64,000 nt of DNA from Strigamia acuminata (GCA_949358305.1 OX442314.1:12331060-12395059), one strand, 5' to 3'. Counted from the stretch's first letter, positions 11,796 to 23,699 are shown. The notes: generated from the letters alone by a model not told the origin. A program made the numbers and translations.

Positions 11796-13998
11796 TCTCG
11801 AACTATAGACACATGTTATCAAAAGAAAAAATATTTGAATTTTGCTTGATTTATTCAGAATGTAGCAAGTAAATAACAGTAGTTTGCGTGCAGAATGGGA
11901 TGCACAGTATGAGTATAGCGGATGCGAACTTGTTTTTGCCCTGTCTTCAGGGAAATTCCTCTATACCGGGCGTACATTATCTACAATATAGTATGGCCTT
12001 TTCATCTAGCAAAGTAAAGACCTCATATTTGTTTTAGCTCAGGGCCCCGTGATACCGTAATCCACTCGGTCCTGCAATGGATATTCTCAGAAGCTACTAT
12101 CAAACAGTCTTATTATGTTGAAAGGTTCAATTTAGGAGATTATGCGGATATATTTTGGAAATAGCCTGTTGTGAAGTGCATTCCAAGCTTGATCCATTTT
12201 GGACATTCATACTCGTAAGTGCAAGAACATATCACATGTCATGGATCATGCTGTTGAGTTGCAAGGGCATCTATTAATAATAATTGTTTTTCCCTTCATT
12301 GGATGACGAGTATATGCTCGTATATCATTTTGAACTTTAAGATAATTTCTTCTTTTTGCGATTTGTAGGACGACTTTTTTTTTTATTAATTTCAAATATG
12401 AATCTTTTATGAATGTCTGAAATTGATCCAGACGATGGTGATTAGACAATTAGGATCAATGTATGACATCCTGCGGGGAAGTATGTAAATTTATGGTCAG
12501 GAGTGAGTGGTTAATGTTGAAAAATAACAATTTTATATAGCTTTCTTAGATTTTTGGGCGTTTAATTATACTAAAGTGCACAGTAACTGCATTAGCATTA
12601 AGATGCGTTCAAGGAATTTGATTGTCATTACGTGCTCATGTGTCTTATGACTGTTTGGATTTATTTTATATGATCTCTCGGCGAAAGGAAATATTACCAA
12701 TCTCTGAGAAATAAGAGGTAGATATTATTACTTCACGAAACGTGACCATGTTCTATTGCGTTGAAATAAAGAACTGGAGATTTTTATTAATTTTATTAAT
12801 TAATTTACTGTTTGCTTTCATTAGGTTGAGTGGAATTTTTTATTGCAACTTTAATCACATGTTAATCGTTTTATAAGCCAATGAAATAGATCAGCAATAA
12901 TGTTGCTTAAATCCTGGGTTCAATGGTTTCTTACCTTAGGTACTAAATGTTGTTTTGTTTATTGATTAAGCCTGTCAGAATTAGTATTATTGGCTTTGCA
13001 ACCTGGTCACCTTCCTAAATCAAGACATAAAAACACCGTAACAAAGCGCTGACGCATGAGCTAGATTAAACTTGTAAAACATTTGGTTTGCGTTTTCGGT
13101 ATTAATTAAGAACATTTGTGTTGTGTATTCTAACTCGCAGCTACCATTTTGTAAATCATAACAAACACGTGTAATAAACAACTTTAGGCAGAACTGTATT
13201 GCGGGTTGTTAGATGCACCTAGCAACCCTGCTCATCCTCAACATAAATAAACAGTCCACACCCAAAATCACAACTGAGTGGACTTGCTTTCTTTTGTGGA
13301 GATCTAGGCCCAGCTCTGCTCCATTCTCATGAAGTTGGATTACTATCCATACTTAATAGTGATACAGCGCAGTTTTCACAATTTGCTTTTCATTAACAGA
13401 CGTTTTAATGAGTCAAAAAAATGCACTGCATCATAATGCAACTTAAGGTTTTAAGTACCTCGTATGAATATTAAATTGTTGCTCGTAAAACTGAGTATTT
13501 TGAACGTATGGGGAATAGTTTTCAATCGGGCAGATCAAGATAGGTTTGGTCGCAATGGTCGACCACAGTAAAAGTTATTTCTTGTACAATAATAACCACG
13601 AACCAATGTTAAAATTTGTTCGATCGACTGTCGGAAATGAAATTGTAACTGAAAACCCTGAGTGTGTGTGTGTGACCTTCATTTTAGCCGGAAAGAAATG
13701 AAAAGAAAAGTAGGTTTCACTGTGCTGCGTTTGGCATCTAAGACGTCAACAGTGAGCACGTGATTCAGTGTTAAAGTGGAACAATCGACAGCGTCAAACC
13801 AAAACAGATGCTATCTTTTAATTAGGGTCCAAAACCTTCTAAGATATTAACTATTTGAACAATAATTGGATTTTTGAACAACAAACAAGAGCTGCATTCT
13901 ACAGTCCTACAGTCAGTGCATGGAATCTTGAGTCAATATTATTACAGCACACATGTTCAGGGTCGATGATTGGCACTGCTAGTAGTGATGGACATATA
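11796..13998. other. noncoding, nothing recognised
   Basis: AT-rich sequence with only short open frames. A short GT run lies near 13662. Confidence 0.5.
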
Positions 13999-14177
13999 CA
14001 GTCGAGCCTCGTTGTAATGAAACGCAAGGGACTCTAGAAATTGGTTTGTTATAACAAAAGTTTGTTATATCAAAATGTTTTGACATGGTGTTCTGTGGCC
14101 AAACAAGCCATTTTTAACTATTCGTTATAACAAGAAATTTGTTATAACGAATAGTTCGTTATAATGAGGTTCGACTT
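13999..14177. mobile_element. pogo/Tigger-like MITE, copy 1
   Basis: The ends are CAGTCGAGCCTCGTTGTAAT and the inverse of AAGTCGAACCTCATTATAAC, flanked by TA (13997-13998 and 14178-14179). The interior holds the family landmark ACATGGTGTTCTGTGGCCAA and several TTCGTTATAA repeats. TA duplication and a CAGT...TATAAC end are typical of pogo/Tigger-derived MITEs. Confidence 0.75.
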
Positions 14178-14179
14178 TA

Positions 14180-17100
14180 TACAAATAATGCAAACCTTTC
14201 AATATTACCACAAACAATTATTACATAAATATTCAATTTTAGTTGTGGTTTCAATTACCAAGTTTATGTGGTCGCAGTTTTGCAGAAAAGTTAAAATTCA
14301 AATTTTGCTTTCTTGGAAAATTGATCATGTCAATGTAAACAAACCATTTTTCTGCAAAAGACACGCTAATTTGGAAAATTAAATTCTATTTGTACGAGGT
14401 AGATGTTGGGTGTTTTGCGCATTGTGATAGATTTGCATCTTATCATTTGTAATGTTTTATTTAATATTTGTTAGTCACAGTATCATAGTGTTAAGTTTGT
14501 TATCCGAACAGTGCTTATTTTTAGTTACAGTGTGTTATGTCATGAGCGTCAATTTTATGTGTCATAGTATTGTTCTTTTGTTATATTAGTTTTCCTTGTA
14601 AATCAAAACATTAAGTTTGTATCAGTTGCTGTTTGCTTTCAAAGAGTAAAAACATCAAAACACTTTGTGCCCAAAAGAGAATACATTTATTTCTCCATTG
14701 GTTTTCACTAACCAACACGACCCACCGAGAGCAGTACCGGATCATCACAATTGCCATTTGCAATGTAAACACCCAGTGAGTACTTATCTTGTTGTTTTGT
14801 GCCCTTATTAAAAATGGCATCAAGTAATGATGTTTAACTGGATATTTTTTGTCTGCTTTGAGACTACATCCATTGCAATCCGAGTTATACAGTTGTGGAC
14901 AAAAAAACTTTCTTTTTGTTTAGCTGTTTTAAGTTTATCTATCATTATTGACAGTGAGTGATCAAGTGAAAGAATAAAGATTTGCATTGTAAAGTTATCT
15001 GTATTCACTTTTCAATTATTTGGAGTTTTATGAGAAACAATTGGATGATGGTGTTACTCACCCATTGCCACACGGTCTTCTTTTACCTGTTTGCCATTAG
15101 CCCCATCTTATTAGTTGGGAGTCTTACCACTTTCTTTTCTTTACCAAGCAAGATTATTTTCCTTTGTGAGGAGATCCTGCTTGATTAGGAAAGCTGCTAT
15201 GGGGATAATGTCGTTGTCTGATTGCATTGCTCTATGGTCTTGCCGTGCACTACCCTTAATGCGTGCGTCGTTGAAGGGCTACGTAATTAGTAAGGTGGAA
15301 TCAAATCTACACTTGTGGCCTCTGATTTTTCACTCACATGATTGGGGAAGTGTTAATCACTTGTCTCAAAAAAGTGACCATCAAATTAGTTCCTTTTTTA
15401 TTTGTTTATTTAGTGGGCGTAGCATCTTTATAAAGTCACCGTTGTTGGCCTTTCTAAAAGGATAGAACGTGTGGAACTTGAATCACTGGCAGAACTTTAA
15501 ATTTTTGTTTTCTCTACTATCTAATAAAAACTATTTTTATTGATTTTGGATCCCCAAAATAAAAATATCGTATTTTTCCGAATTAAAGTCGTCCTCGATT
15601 GCAAGTCAGTCTGTATTTGTCCTTTAAGTTTACTCTAATGTAATATAAGTAAAGAACTTTATTGAATCTTGTTAGTCTGCTCGTCTGTTGAGTTTGCTTG
15701 TCTGTTAGAGTTTGTTTCTCTACATTTGCAAATGTATTTCTTGTAGATGCACTTACGCACATCTGAAGCTTTTTAGTTGGATAAATATTTTAAAATCTCT
15801 TTATGGATTTGTCCAAATAATTTGATTTTATGAGGGAGGAAAATAAAAATTTTAAAAATAGAGAACAGTTAGTGTGATCAACTGCCAGATATTGTACTGT
15901 CACGTCATTAATTTCAACTGGAAACATTGGTTTAGAAAAGCTAGGTTTTCAGGGGTCTGTATTAACCAAAAGATTAAAGGTCCACAGGCGCCGCAACTCT
16001 CAATACAGAGTATTTAACCATGGTGGTAGCTCAGTAAAAAAAGCTTTTGTTTGTGATATCTCATATTTGTTGGGTTTTTTGTTAGGCTTTTTCTTCATGA
16101 CAGTGAACGCAAAATAGGGTGATATGAATTAGGTGCTGGTCATGTAGACAACCATGAGAATTCTGGTTAGAAATGTCCCCTGTGCGTTGCAACGCATCAT
16201 GTAAACGCGCTCTGAAACTCTCAATTACAACGAGAGCTGTAACTAAGTCGCAGGCGACGGTAATTCTGTCTAAAATTAGGAATTTAGAAAACGAGGAAAC
16301 CTTTGATCACGTTCTGGGCCAATCCTAAATACCCCAAAACAGGTGGTCAAAGTCAAATATTTAAATGAGAAGGGTGTGCCTAAATTATAAATATAGCCAA
16401 TTTCTCATGATTACTTCCAGGAAATACTCCAAACCAGACAAAAATACAAATAAAATGAAAAGAAAAAATAGGGGCAAAATAATTGACATTAAGGCACAAA
16501 AATTCAAGAAAAAATAAAGTTAATTAAAAGGACAGAATTATTTCCAACAAAAATGAGGAAAATAAAGAAATGGCTGAAAAATATGTGCAAAATTTTGAAT
16601 TTTAAAACTGTAGCAAGCCAGGACCGTGACATATACTTTACTGAGTTTGCTAGGAACTGCGGTGAAACCTGTCTGAAGCGAGTACCCATGGTGACAGAAG
16701 AAGTGGTCATTTGAAAGGATTTTAATTTTAGAAAGATATTGAAGAAAAAAACAATTCACATGTTTTTTTTAAATGTCTTTTAGACTAAAGGAAAGCAAAT
16801 ATATATTTCAAATAAGTTAAAAAATGGAATTAAATTAAGACGGAAGGAATTAAAATTGACCTGAATGTATTGTTTTGGTAGTTTGAAATAGAATGCGTTG
16901 TGACCATTGAAAAAAAAAAGTTTTTGAAATAATGTTTTTGAATTTAATTTTGGGATTTTAAGTTAAGATAAAAATAGAAGGTTAAATAGGATTGTATTCA
17001 ATTTGTACACCTTCAATTTATTAAAAAAAAAGTGCATAAAAATGGCCTGTTCAGGCAGGCAATTTTCTTGCACTGGTCCTTTTCGATGGTTTTAGCTCGA

Positions 17101-17303
17101 GTGTATTGCCGTGAAGCATATTGTATTTTCCCTAGAACTTTGGGAACAGCATGCTTTAATGAAAACAGATAAGGTTAGGTTTGCAGAAGTCTAGAAAAAA
17201 AACGTAGTATACCATATATCTTTTCATAGTGCACGGGTCTCCATTAAACTACGGGTCTCTAATAATGTGCATAGGAAATCCGCATTTTGTTATAGTGTGC
17301 GGG
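14180..17303. other. noncoding; fragment of a TCGTATTTT TIR family
   Basis: No gene seen. At about 15569-15612 a block (TATCGTATTTTTCCGAATTA followed by GTCGTCCTCGATTG) resembles the left end of the 44184-44422 element. The rest is AT-rich without recognisable content. Confidence 0.45.
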
Positions 17304-18357
17304 TGTGAGCGATAGCTTTCCCTGGGGGTCTGTCTTAGCATTCAGGAATCTGTTCTGTAGGTAAACGTTCTTTTTGACGAATAAAGGAGTTTAGTTGCAA
17401 CAACCAAACCTAATGGTTGTCTAATCATTCTCACATGGTGCAGTCGACAAAAAGGACTTAAGGGAACGTAGACACAGAAGAAATTAAAATTAATTTCGCT
17501 GGAGACAATTGGAGACGAAGGAAACAAGAAGTTTTGGAGATGGAGACGAAGGAAACAAAAAGTTTCGGAAAATTGAGAATTGAAGACGGAGACGAAGGAG
17601 AAATTAAAAATTGGAGACGGAGACGAAGGACAAATTGAAAATTGAAGTCAGAAGACGAATTAGAAACGAATAGAAAAGTTGAATTTGCTAGTTGGAAAAC
17701 AGGTGAAAAGTTGTGAAGAAAGTTGGAGACGATTTAGTGACGGAAAAAACGTTGTTGGACGAAATTCACGTGGAAGCGACGCATATGGTTCTGGTCAAGG
17801 ACGAAGAAGTAGACAAAGTTGCAAAGTGGAAAACAATTGAAAAAATGGACGAGGAAGTTGCGGAGAAATTGGAGACACGTTTGTGACTAAATTTTCGCCA
17901 AATAGGACAACGCGCGGTTCCGAAAAGAACGAAGTAAATCGAGATGCGGATGAAGAAAATCGAGATGCGACTGAGATGAATCGAGATGCGATTCAAACGA
18001 ATCAAGACAGAATTAAGACGAATCGAGACGCGATTGGAGCAAATAAAGATGCGAATGAGGCGAAATTAGAAGTCGAAAATAGATGAAACCAAGATGAAAC
18101 TAGAATTGGAAAACAAATCGAGCCATTAGGGGAAAAACGCACGATGGGGAGCAAACAAAGTTTGGCACACGAAAGGCAAACCAACAAGACGAAAACATGG
18201 GACCAGCGAGCTACGAAATTAATCAAATTAAAGTGTCGTAGGAATAATTGTCGAGGACGACAATATTTTTGGAGAGGTCGTGTGAGCGATAGCTTCCCCT
18301 GGGGGTAAGTTTTAGCATTCAGGGATCTGTTCTATGTATAAATGTTCCTTTTGATGA
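17304..18357 (+). mobile_element. non-autonomous LTR-like (TRIM-type) element with purine-rich interior
   Basis: A 132-bp segment, 17304-17435, begins TGTGAG and ends CTCACA, has an AATAAA at 17380-17385 and is followed at once by TGGTGCAGTCGAC, which could serve as a tRNA primer site. Its first 77 bp recur in the same orientation at 18281-18357 (TGTGAGCGATAGCTT...CAGGGATCTGTTCTA), after which similarity stops. The interior lacks any protease, RT or integrase. I read this as a small LTR element with a truncated 3' LTR. A target duplication cannot be tested because the right end is gone. Confidence 0.45.
17457..18236 (+). repeat. strand-biased purine-rich degenerate repeat
   Basis: About 780 bp are strikingly rich in A and G on the + strand. 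The first half repeats GGAGACGAAGGA several times. The second (17935-18075) repeats AATCGAGATGCGA-like units. One frame (17883-18086) reads these as repeated NRDA-type peptides about seven residues apart, which could form a helix, but no start or family supports a gene. It lies inside the LTR-like element. Confidence 0.6.
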
Positions 18358-18932
18358 TATGATATTACTTGTGATAATATCCCTAATCGATTCCAGGCCA
18401 AGAAAAATTATTAGGATAATTTTTTTCTCAAGGTGGCCGTTTGGCTGTTCTGAGGTCTTCCCTTTCTGCTTCGTTTATGAAGGTCGGGAGGCGATAGCGC
18501 CAAATGGAGCGAGTTTTTCGTAGATTGAACGCAAAATTAAGCATAAGATTACAATGAATTTGGGTAATGACTTTGGGTTGTGAAATAGTATTCCAAGAGA
18601 GGCACGTCATCTGAAATTATAGAAAAGCCGAGCTGTTATATTTTTTTGATTTTCGCTTTCCATGCTGCTGCTGAGTGAGAAATAGAATCATTTTAAAGCC
18701 AAAAATGTAGATGAAATTAAAAATGTAGTCATGTAAGCAACAGATGCTTGCACGTCTAGACATTTGCGCATGAAAGTGTCTGTAACCTGCAATAGAAAAA
18801 TTTGTTTAAAAATATTAGAAAGGGAACGTTAATTGGATCTCGACTCATTTACGTAATTGCAAACATTTTAAAAGTGTCAACCATGCCGTGTTTTCCACCA
18901 ATTAATTGCCGTTTCAATTGTGTTTGTCACAG

Positions 18933-18996
18933 GTGTGTTTGAGAAGGTTCACTTGTCGCACCTTTCCTCGTCGGCGGTTCAAACATAGGGAGTCAG
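18933..18996 (+). CDS. candidate internal exon, phase 0 in / phase 1 out (possible KChIP 5' exon)
   Basis: A 64-bp segment lies between a good acceptor (TGTTTGTCACAG) and a textbook donor (CAG|GTGAGT). Only one of the three frames is open, coding for 21 basic, arginine-rich residues and ending in phase 1 with G. That phase would join the KChIP common exon at 63762 in frame. It has no in-frame ATG, so it would need an upstream exon not identified here, or it may be an untranslated exon. The distance to the core is about 45 kb and a gypsy element has since inserted 254 bp downstream. Support is splice-site quality and phase only. Confidence 0.3.
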
Positions 18997-19244
18997 GTGA
19001 GTCCCACTCATTACTTCCCCTAGTCAACAATTTTGTATTTGTTTCTGACAGATTTCGCTCGGTTTCTGTCGCGTTAAGGTTATTAAATTAAATTAAGCAT
19101 TAATTTATGAGCGGTGTTGTTAAAGCGATTTTTTTTAAACAACTCGTTCGTTGTAATATGGAAGGTGGCGCGGTAGAGGGCGCTGTTTGTCTCCTTGCCA
19201 ACTGGCTTTTCAACACAAAAGAATTGGCTTTATGGAAAAGAATG

Positions 19245-19249
19245 TTAAC
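19245..19249. repeat. target site duplication, left (TTAAC)
   Basis: TTAAC directly before the 5' LTR equals TTAAC directly after the 3' LTR. A 5-bp duplication is usual for Ty3/gypsy integration. Confidence 0.9.
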
Positions 19250-19378
19250 TGTAATGTTGTTGTGTAATAATGAGCAAAGTGACCACGAGAGGGCGCTGGG
19301 CGCTGGTCACGGGACAAAGAATAATAAAGAGACAGTTGTGTTTTAACCACCAAACTGGGCGGACGTCGGTACTTTACA
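19250..19378 (+). repeat. 5' LTR of Ty3/gypsy element
   Basis: 129 bp, TGTAATG...TTTACA, identical by eye to the 3' LTR. It contains an AATAAA signal at 19323-19328. The short length suggests a compact promoter/terminator unit; no TATA box is obvious. Confidence 0.9.
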
Positions 19379-19379
19379 T

Positions 19380-19396
19380 TGGCGACGAGGAAAACT
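19380..19396 (+). other. putative primer binding site
   Basis: TGGCGACGAGGAAAACT begins one base after the 5' LTR. The TGG start fits pairing with a tRNA CCA end. I have not identified the tRNA. Confidence 0.6.
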
Positions 19397-19487
19397 AGAC
19401 TGATTTTTTGTATGTAAGAGGACTGCTTGTGTGTGTTTGGTATGAGTCGTGATGGATTGCGTGGGATTTCGTGAAATGTGAGTGAAA

Positions 19488-22400
19488 ATGGATACGAGTG
19501 AGCCTGATAACGCAGACAAGGACGCGAGCAAGGTCAAGGCCGTCATGGCGGCGCCCACGGCGACAGGTGCGCCGAGCTTTCTACAGGCCACGATACCGCC
19601 TTTTGACGTTCATGGGGATGTCAATACACAGTCCCAGCGATGGAATAGATGGATCGGGCGTTTGGAGATTTATTTAATCGCGGCGGGAATCGCCGACGAC
19701 GCACGAAAGATGGCAACACTGCTGCATTGCGCCGGCGAAGACGTGTATGCGATTTATGAGACGGTGCGGATAACGGGAAAGGACAGTTATAAGGACATTA
19801 AAGATGCTTTAACGACATACTTCATCCCACGTAAGAACCTTGAATTTTGTGTATATAATTTCCGAATTTCGAGGCAGGAGGAGGGAGAGACGATTGACCA
19901 ATACCACGTGCGCCTGCGACATCTGGCGGTGGGATGCGACTTTCACTCGGTGGACAGAGAGGTGAAGTCTCAACTGATTCTGGGAACCACGATGGATCGT
20001 CTGCGCCGACAGGGATTGCGGGACGCCGCGTCGACCTTGGAGGAATTCCTGAACCTGGGCAGAGGTTATGAAGCCTCAGATTGGCAGGCCAAACAAATGG
20101 AAGGGACAGAGAAGGCAGATGGCGGCGGAATTAATTTTGTACGAACAGGCAGCGTTGGTAGGAAGGAGGACGTTACGAAAACGATACGCAGAAGGACGAC
20201 GGCCGAGCGAAGTGGCGTAAGCGCCGGGAGAAGCGCGGACGTGGGACGAGAGGCGGGCAGGAAGTGCTTCAACTGCGGGCGCGCGTGGCCGCATCCGACG
20301 GCGCAGGACTGCCCGGCTAGGAACGTTGCCTGTCGGGGCTGCGGAAAGATGGGCCATTTTGCGCGGTTTTGCAGAGGAACTAGGAAGACCGCCCAGCCGG
20401 AAGCGGTACGAGAGGTCAACGTATTCGAGGGAAGTGACGATGACGAAGAAATCTTTGCTGTCGGATTATGTGCGGACGGCGTCGGGGGTAAGGAGGGGAT
20501 GCCGGAAGTACGGTTGACATTGGAGGGGAAGGAGATTAGTTTTATAGTCGATTCCGGGACTTCAGTCGATATCTTGAGCAGGGAGATTTATTTGGCATGG
20601 AATCCGAGGCCTCGGCTGGAAAAGAGCACGGCGAGGCTGATGACATATGGCGCGACGACGCCTTTGCCGTTGTTGGGACGTATGCAGGTTGATCTTGGCT
20701 ATGGTATGACGAGCGCGGGAACGAGACTTTACGTCGTTGACCGGCCAGGAGATTCACTTTTGAGCTACGCGACGGCCAAGCGACTGGGGATCATGAAGCC
20801 AGTAAATGCGGTCAAGGGAGAGAAGTTTGAGGATTTAGTCGAGAGACAATATCCCGAATTATTCAAAGGGATAGGCAAGTTAAGGGATTGTCAAGTACAC
20901 CTGCACGTCGATGAGACCGTGATACCGGTCGCGCAACGCTTCCGACCGCTCCCTTTTAAAATTAGGAAGAAAGTGGAGAAGGAGCTGCAGCGCATGGTCG
21001 AGATGGATATCATCGAACGAATTACAGAGGACATGGGGCCCACACCGTGGGTCTCGCCAATCCATTGCGTCGACAAGCCGAAGGACGCCGATCCGGACGC
21101 GATTCGTTTATGCGTAGACGCACGCGAGGTGAACAAAGCAATAAAGAGGGTGCGCCATACGACGCCACGACTGGAAGATCTAATCACGCTGGCCGAGGGG
21201 GCGAAGGTTTTTTCAAAACTAGATTTAGTGCATGGTTTCAATCAGGTTGAATTGGACAACGAGTCGAGAAAGTATACGGTTTTTGCCACCCATATTGGAC
21301 TGTTCCGTTTCAAACGCCTTTTTTTTGGTGTGAATTCTGCATCCGAGGTATTTCAGGACGAAATACGACAGGTTATCGAAGGGATACCTAAGTGTATAAA
21401 CATAGTGGACGATATATTCATAGTGGGAGATTCGGTGAAGACACATGATGAGACATTACATCGGGTTTTGCGACGGCTGAGTGAGAGGGGGTTGACGTTG
21501 AACGGCGCGAAGTGTGAGCTGCGGAGGACGGAGCTCGTTTTCTTCGGACATGTCTTTTCGCATAAGGGAATTTCGGTCGACCCACGGAAAGTGGAGGCCG
21601 TCACGAGGATGGAGATACCAAGGACGGTCTCGGAAGTGAAGAGTCTGCTCGGAATGGTGATCTATTGTGGACGATTCATTCGAAATATGGCGGACACGTT
21701 GAAGCCTCTGCGCGAGCTGACGAAAAGATCGAAGTCGGCGTTTGTTTGGGGTGGAGAACACCAGGCGGCCTGGGACCGTATCAAGGGGCAACTGGGGGAC
21801 CGTAGTGTATTGGCGTATTACGACGTGACTGCGAAAATGCACTTGACGGTGGACGCGGGGCCGCACGGATTGGGAGCGATTTTGGCTCAGGTGAAGGTCG
21901 GGGAGTCGGAACCACAGGTGGTAGCGTACGCTAGCAGGGCTCTAACGGACGTCGAAGCAAGGTACTCCCAGATTGAAAAGGAGACACTGGCGGCCGTTTG
22001 GGCGGTCGAGCACTTCTATTTGTACTTGTACGGCGTTTCGTTTACGTTATTTACGGACCACAAACCATTGGTGGGCATTTTTGGCAATAGGAGGTCGCGG
22101 CCGTCAGCGCGCATCGAAAGGTTATGCCTGAGAATTCAACAGTATACATTTGAGGTCAAACATACGAGGGGCGATACGAATCCGAGTGATTACATGTCAC
22201 GGCACCCAGGAGTGTTGTCGGGGGTGGGCCGTGACATGTCGGGTACGATCGAGCGATACGTGAGTTTCGTTGCGAGAACGAGAATACCAGCAACGATGAC
22301 GCAGGCGGAGGTGATTCGAGAGTCGGAGAGGGATGTGGAGATGTCTATGGTGCGGGAGGCGTTGCGACAACCAGAGGGGGAGCAGGAAAGATATTGGAAA

Positions 22401-23699
22401 AAGGAACAGTTGAAGCCGTACGCCATGGTGAGGAGCGAACTGTCCTGTGCCGGGAACGGCATAATTTTGCGAGGGGACAGGATTGTGATCCCAAAGGCCT
22501 TAAGGGGAAGAGTCGTGGAATTGGCCCACCGTGGTCATCAGGGCATAGTGAAAACGAAGTGCCTTTTGAGACAAAAAGTATGGTTTCCCGGGGTGGACGC
22601 GCAGGTGGAGCGCGTGGTTGCAGGATGCATTCCGTGCCAGGCCAGCATGAAAATAACAACGAGGACCCCTTTATTGATGACAACGATGCCCGACCGTCCG
22701 TGGCAACAGCTGGCGCTTGATTTCCTGGGCCCCTTCCCCGATGGGAAAATGTTGATGGTTCTCGTGGACGAGTATTCGCGATTTCCGATGGTGGACACTA
22801 TCGCATCCACGCTGGGCTCGGGCGTGATAGCGGTTTTGAGGAAACGATTTTCCGAGTCGGGTTTGCCCGAGGTCGTGAAGACCGACAACGGGCCGCCTTT
22901 TTCATCAAGGGAATTCGACTCGTTCATGGTAGAGATGGGCATCAAACATCGACGAGTCACGCCACTATGGCCGGAGGCCAACGGAGAGGTCGAAAGACTG
23001 ATGCGCACACTAAATAAGGCGATTTTGGCAGCGGTGACGGAGGGAAAGAAGTGGCAGGAGGAAGTCCATGAGTTTTTGCTCAATTATAGGGCAACGCCCC
23101 ATTCGACCACGGGGGTATCACCGGCAGAGTTGTTTTTGAAACGAGCGTTAAAGACAAGATTGCCACAGATTTTTGTGAACGAGACCGATGTCGACGTGAG
23201 ATTACGGGATGGAGAGCGAAAGCAGCAGATGAAGGCGAGAGCGGACCAGACACGACACGTCCGGGAGCACGACTTCAAGACGGGAGATCGGGTCCTCGTC
23301 AGGAGACGAAAAATAAACAAACTGACAACCCCTTACGACCCGCTGCCATTTGTGGTGTCGTCGGTGGAGGGATCAAGGATCACAGCGGTAAGAGGCCAGC
23401 AGACGATGGTGAGGAATGCGTCTCACTTTAAGAGAATAGGAGCAGCTCGAGATGAGGAGGACGAGGCACTGATGGGAGGCACGATCGAGAGAGAGAGAGA
23501 GAGCCAGGAAGCGGCGGCGACTCCGGAGCTGGAGGTGGCGGGCCCAAACTTTGAGGAAGAAGAAGAGGGAGAAATGGGTCCAGCAGGGGTGACAACGCCG
23601 GAGCCAACAGTGAGAGAACAGCCAGAAGGACCCCGACGGTCTGCTCGAGTGAATAAAGGACAACCGCCTAAGTGGCACGGCAACTTTGTGAGATATTAG
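19488..23699 (+). CDS. Gag-Pol polyprotein of Ty3/gypsy retrotransposon
   Basis: One uninterrupted 1403-residue ORF. I chose the ATG at 19488 (AAAATGG context); the preceding in-frame GTG is not needed. Order: Gag (about 1-300) with two zinc knuckles, an unusual CX2CX5HX5C (near residue 260) and a canonical CX2CX4HX4C (near 282); aspartic protease with DSGT (D at 355); reverse transcriptase with the catalytic pair in a VDD motif preceded by isoleucine (D641-D642) instead of the usual tyrosine or phenylalanine; RNase H; an HHCC integrase zinc module; an integrase core with D1078, D1133 and E1169 (DD35E); and an acidic C-terminal tail ending RRSARVNKG. Gag and Pol share one frame, so no frameshift is needed, unlike many gypsy elements. 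It acts in cytoplasmic particles and then in the nucleus. All expected catalytic residues I can see are present. Confidence 0.93.
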   Translation: MDTSEPDNADKDASKVKAVMAAPTATGAPSFLQATIPPFDVHGDVNTQSQRWNRWIGRLEIYLIAAGIADDARKMATLLHCAGEDVYAIYETVRITGKDSYKDIKDALTTYFIPRKNLEFCVYNFRISRQEEGETIDQYHVRLRHLAVGCDFHSVDREVKSQLILGTTMDRLRRQGLRDAASTLEEFLNLGRGYEASDWQAKQMEGTEKADGGGINFVRTGSVGRKEDVTKTIRRRTTAERSGVSAGRSADVGREAGRKCFNCGRAWPHPTAQDCPARNVACRGCGKMGHFARFCRGTRKTAQPEAVREVNVFEGSDDDEEIFAVGLCADGVGGKEGMPEVRLTLEGKEISFIVDSGTSVDILSREIYLAWNPRPRLEKSTARLMTYGATTPLPLLGRMQVDLGYGMTSAGTRLYVVDRPGDSLLSYATAKRLGIMKPVNAVKGEKFEDLVERQYPELFKGIGKLRDCQVHLHVDETVIPVAQRFRPLPFKIRKKVEKELQRMVEMDIIERITEDMGPTPWVSPIHCVDKPKDADPDAIRLCVDAREVNKAIKRVRHTTPRLEDLITLAEGAKVFSKLDLVHGFNQVELDNESRKYTVFATHIGLFRFKRLFFGVNSASEVFQDEIRQVIEGIPKCINIVDDIFIVGDSVKTHDETLHRVLRRLSERGLTLNGAKCELRRTELVFFGHVFSHKGISVDPRKVEAVTRMEIPRTVSEVKSLLGMVIYCGRFIRNMADTLKPLRELTKRSKSAFVWGGEHQAAWDRIKGQLGDRSVLAYYDVTAKMHLTVDAGPHGLGAILAQVKVGESEPQVVAYASRALTDVEARYSQIEKETLAAVWAVEHFYLYLYGVSFTLFTDHKPLVGIFGNRRSRPSARIERLCLRIQQYTFEVKHTRGDTNPSDYMSRHPGVLSGVGRDMSGTIERYVSFVARTRIPATMTQAEVIRESERDVEMSMVREALRQPEGEQERYWKKEQLKPYAMVRSELSCAGNGIILRGDRIVIPKALRGRVVELAHRGHQGIVKTKCLLRQKVWFPGVDAQVERVVAGCIPCQASMKITTRTPLLMTTMPDRPWQQLALDFLGPFPDGKMLMVLVDEYSRFPMVDTIASTLGSGVIAVLRKRFSESGLPEVVKTDNGPPFSSREFDSFMVEMGIKHRRVTPLWPEANGEVERLMRTLNKAILAAVTEGKKWQEEVHEFLLNYRATPHSTTGVSPAELFLKRALKTRLPQIFVNETDVDVRLRDGERKQQMKARADQTRHVREHDFKTGDRVLVRRRKINKLTTPYDPLPFVVSSVEGSRITAVRGQQTMVRNASHFKRIGAARDEEDEALMGGTIERERESQEAAATPELEVAGPNFEEEEEGEMGPAGVTTPEPTVREQPEGPRRSARVNKGQPPKWHGNFVRY

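Noticed and set aside
16018-16050. tRNA-like A-box (GGTGGTAGCTCAGT)
   Set aside because: No B-box, no acceptor stem pairing and no cloverleaf downstream.
20066-23683. Long antisense ORFs within the gypsy element
   Set aside because: Shadows of the GC-rich Gag-Pol frame.
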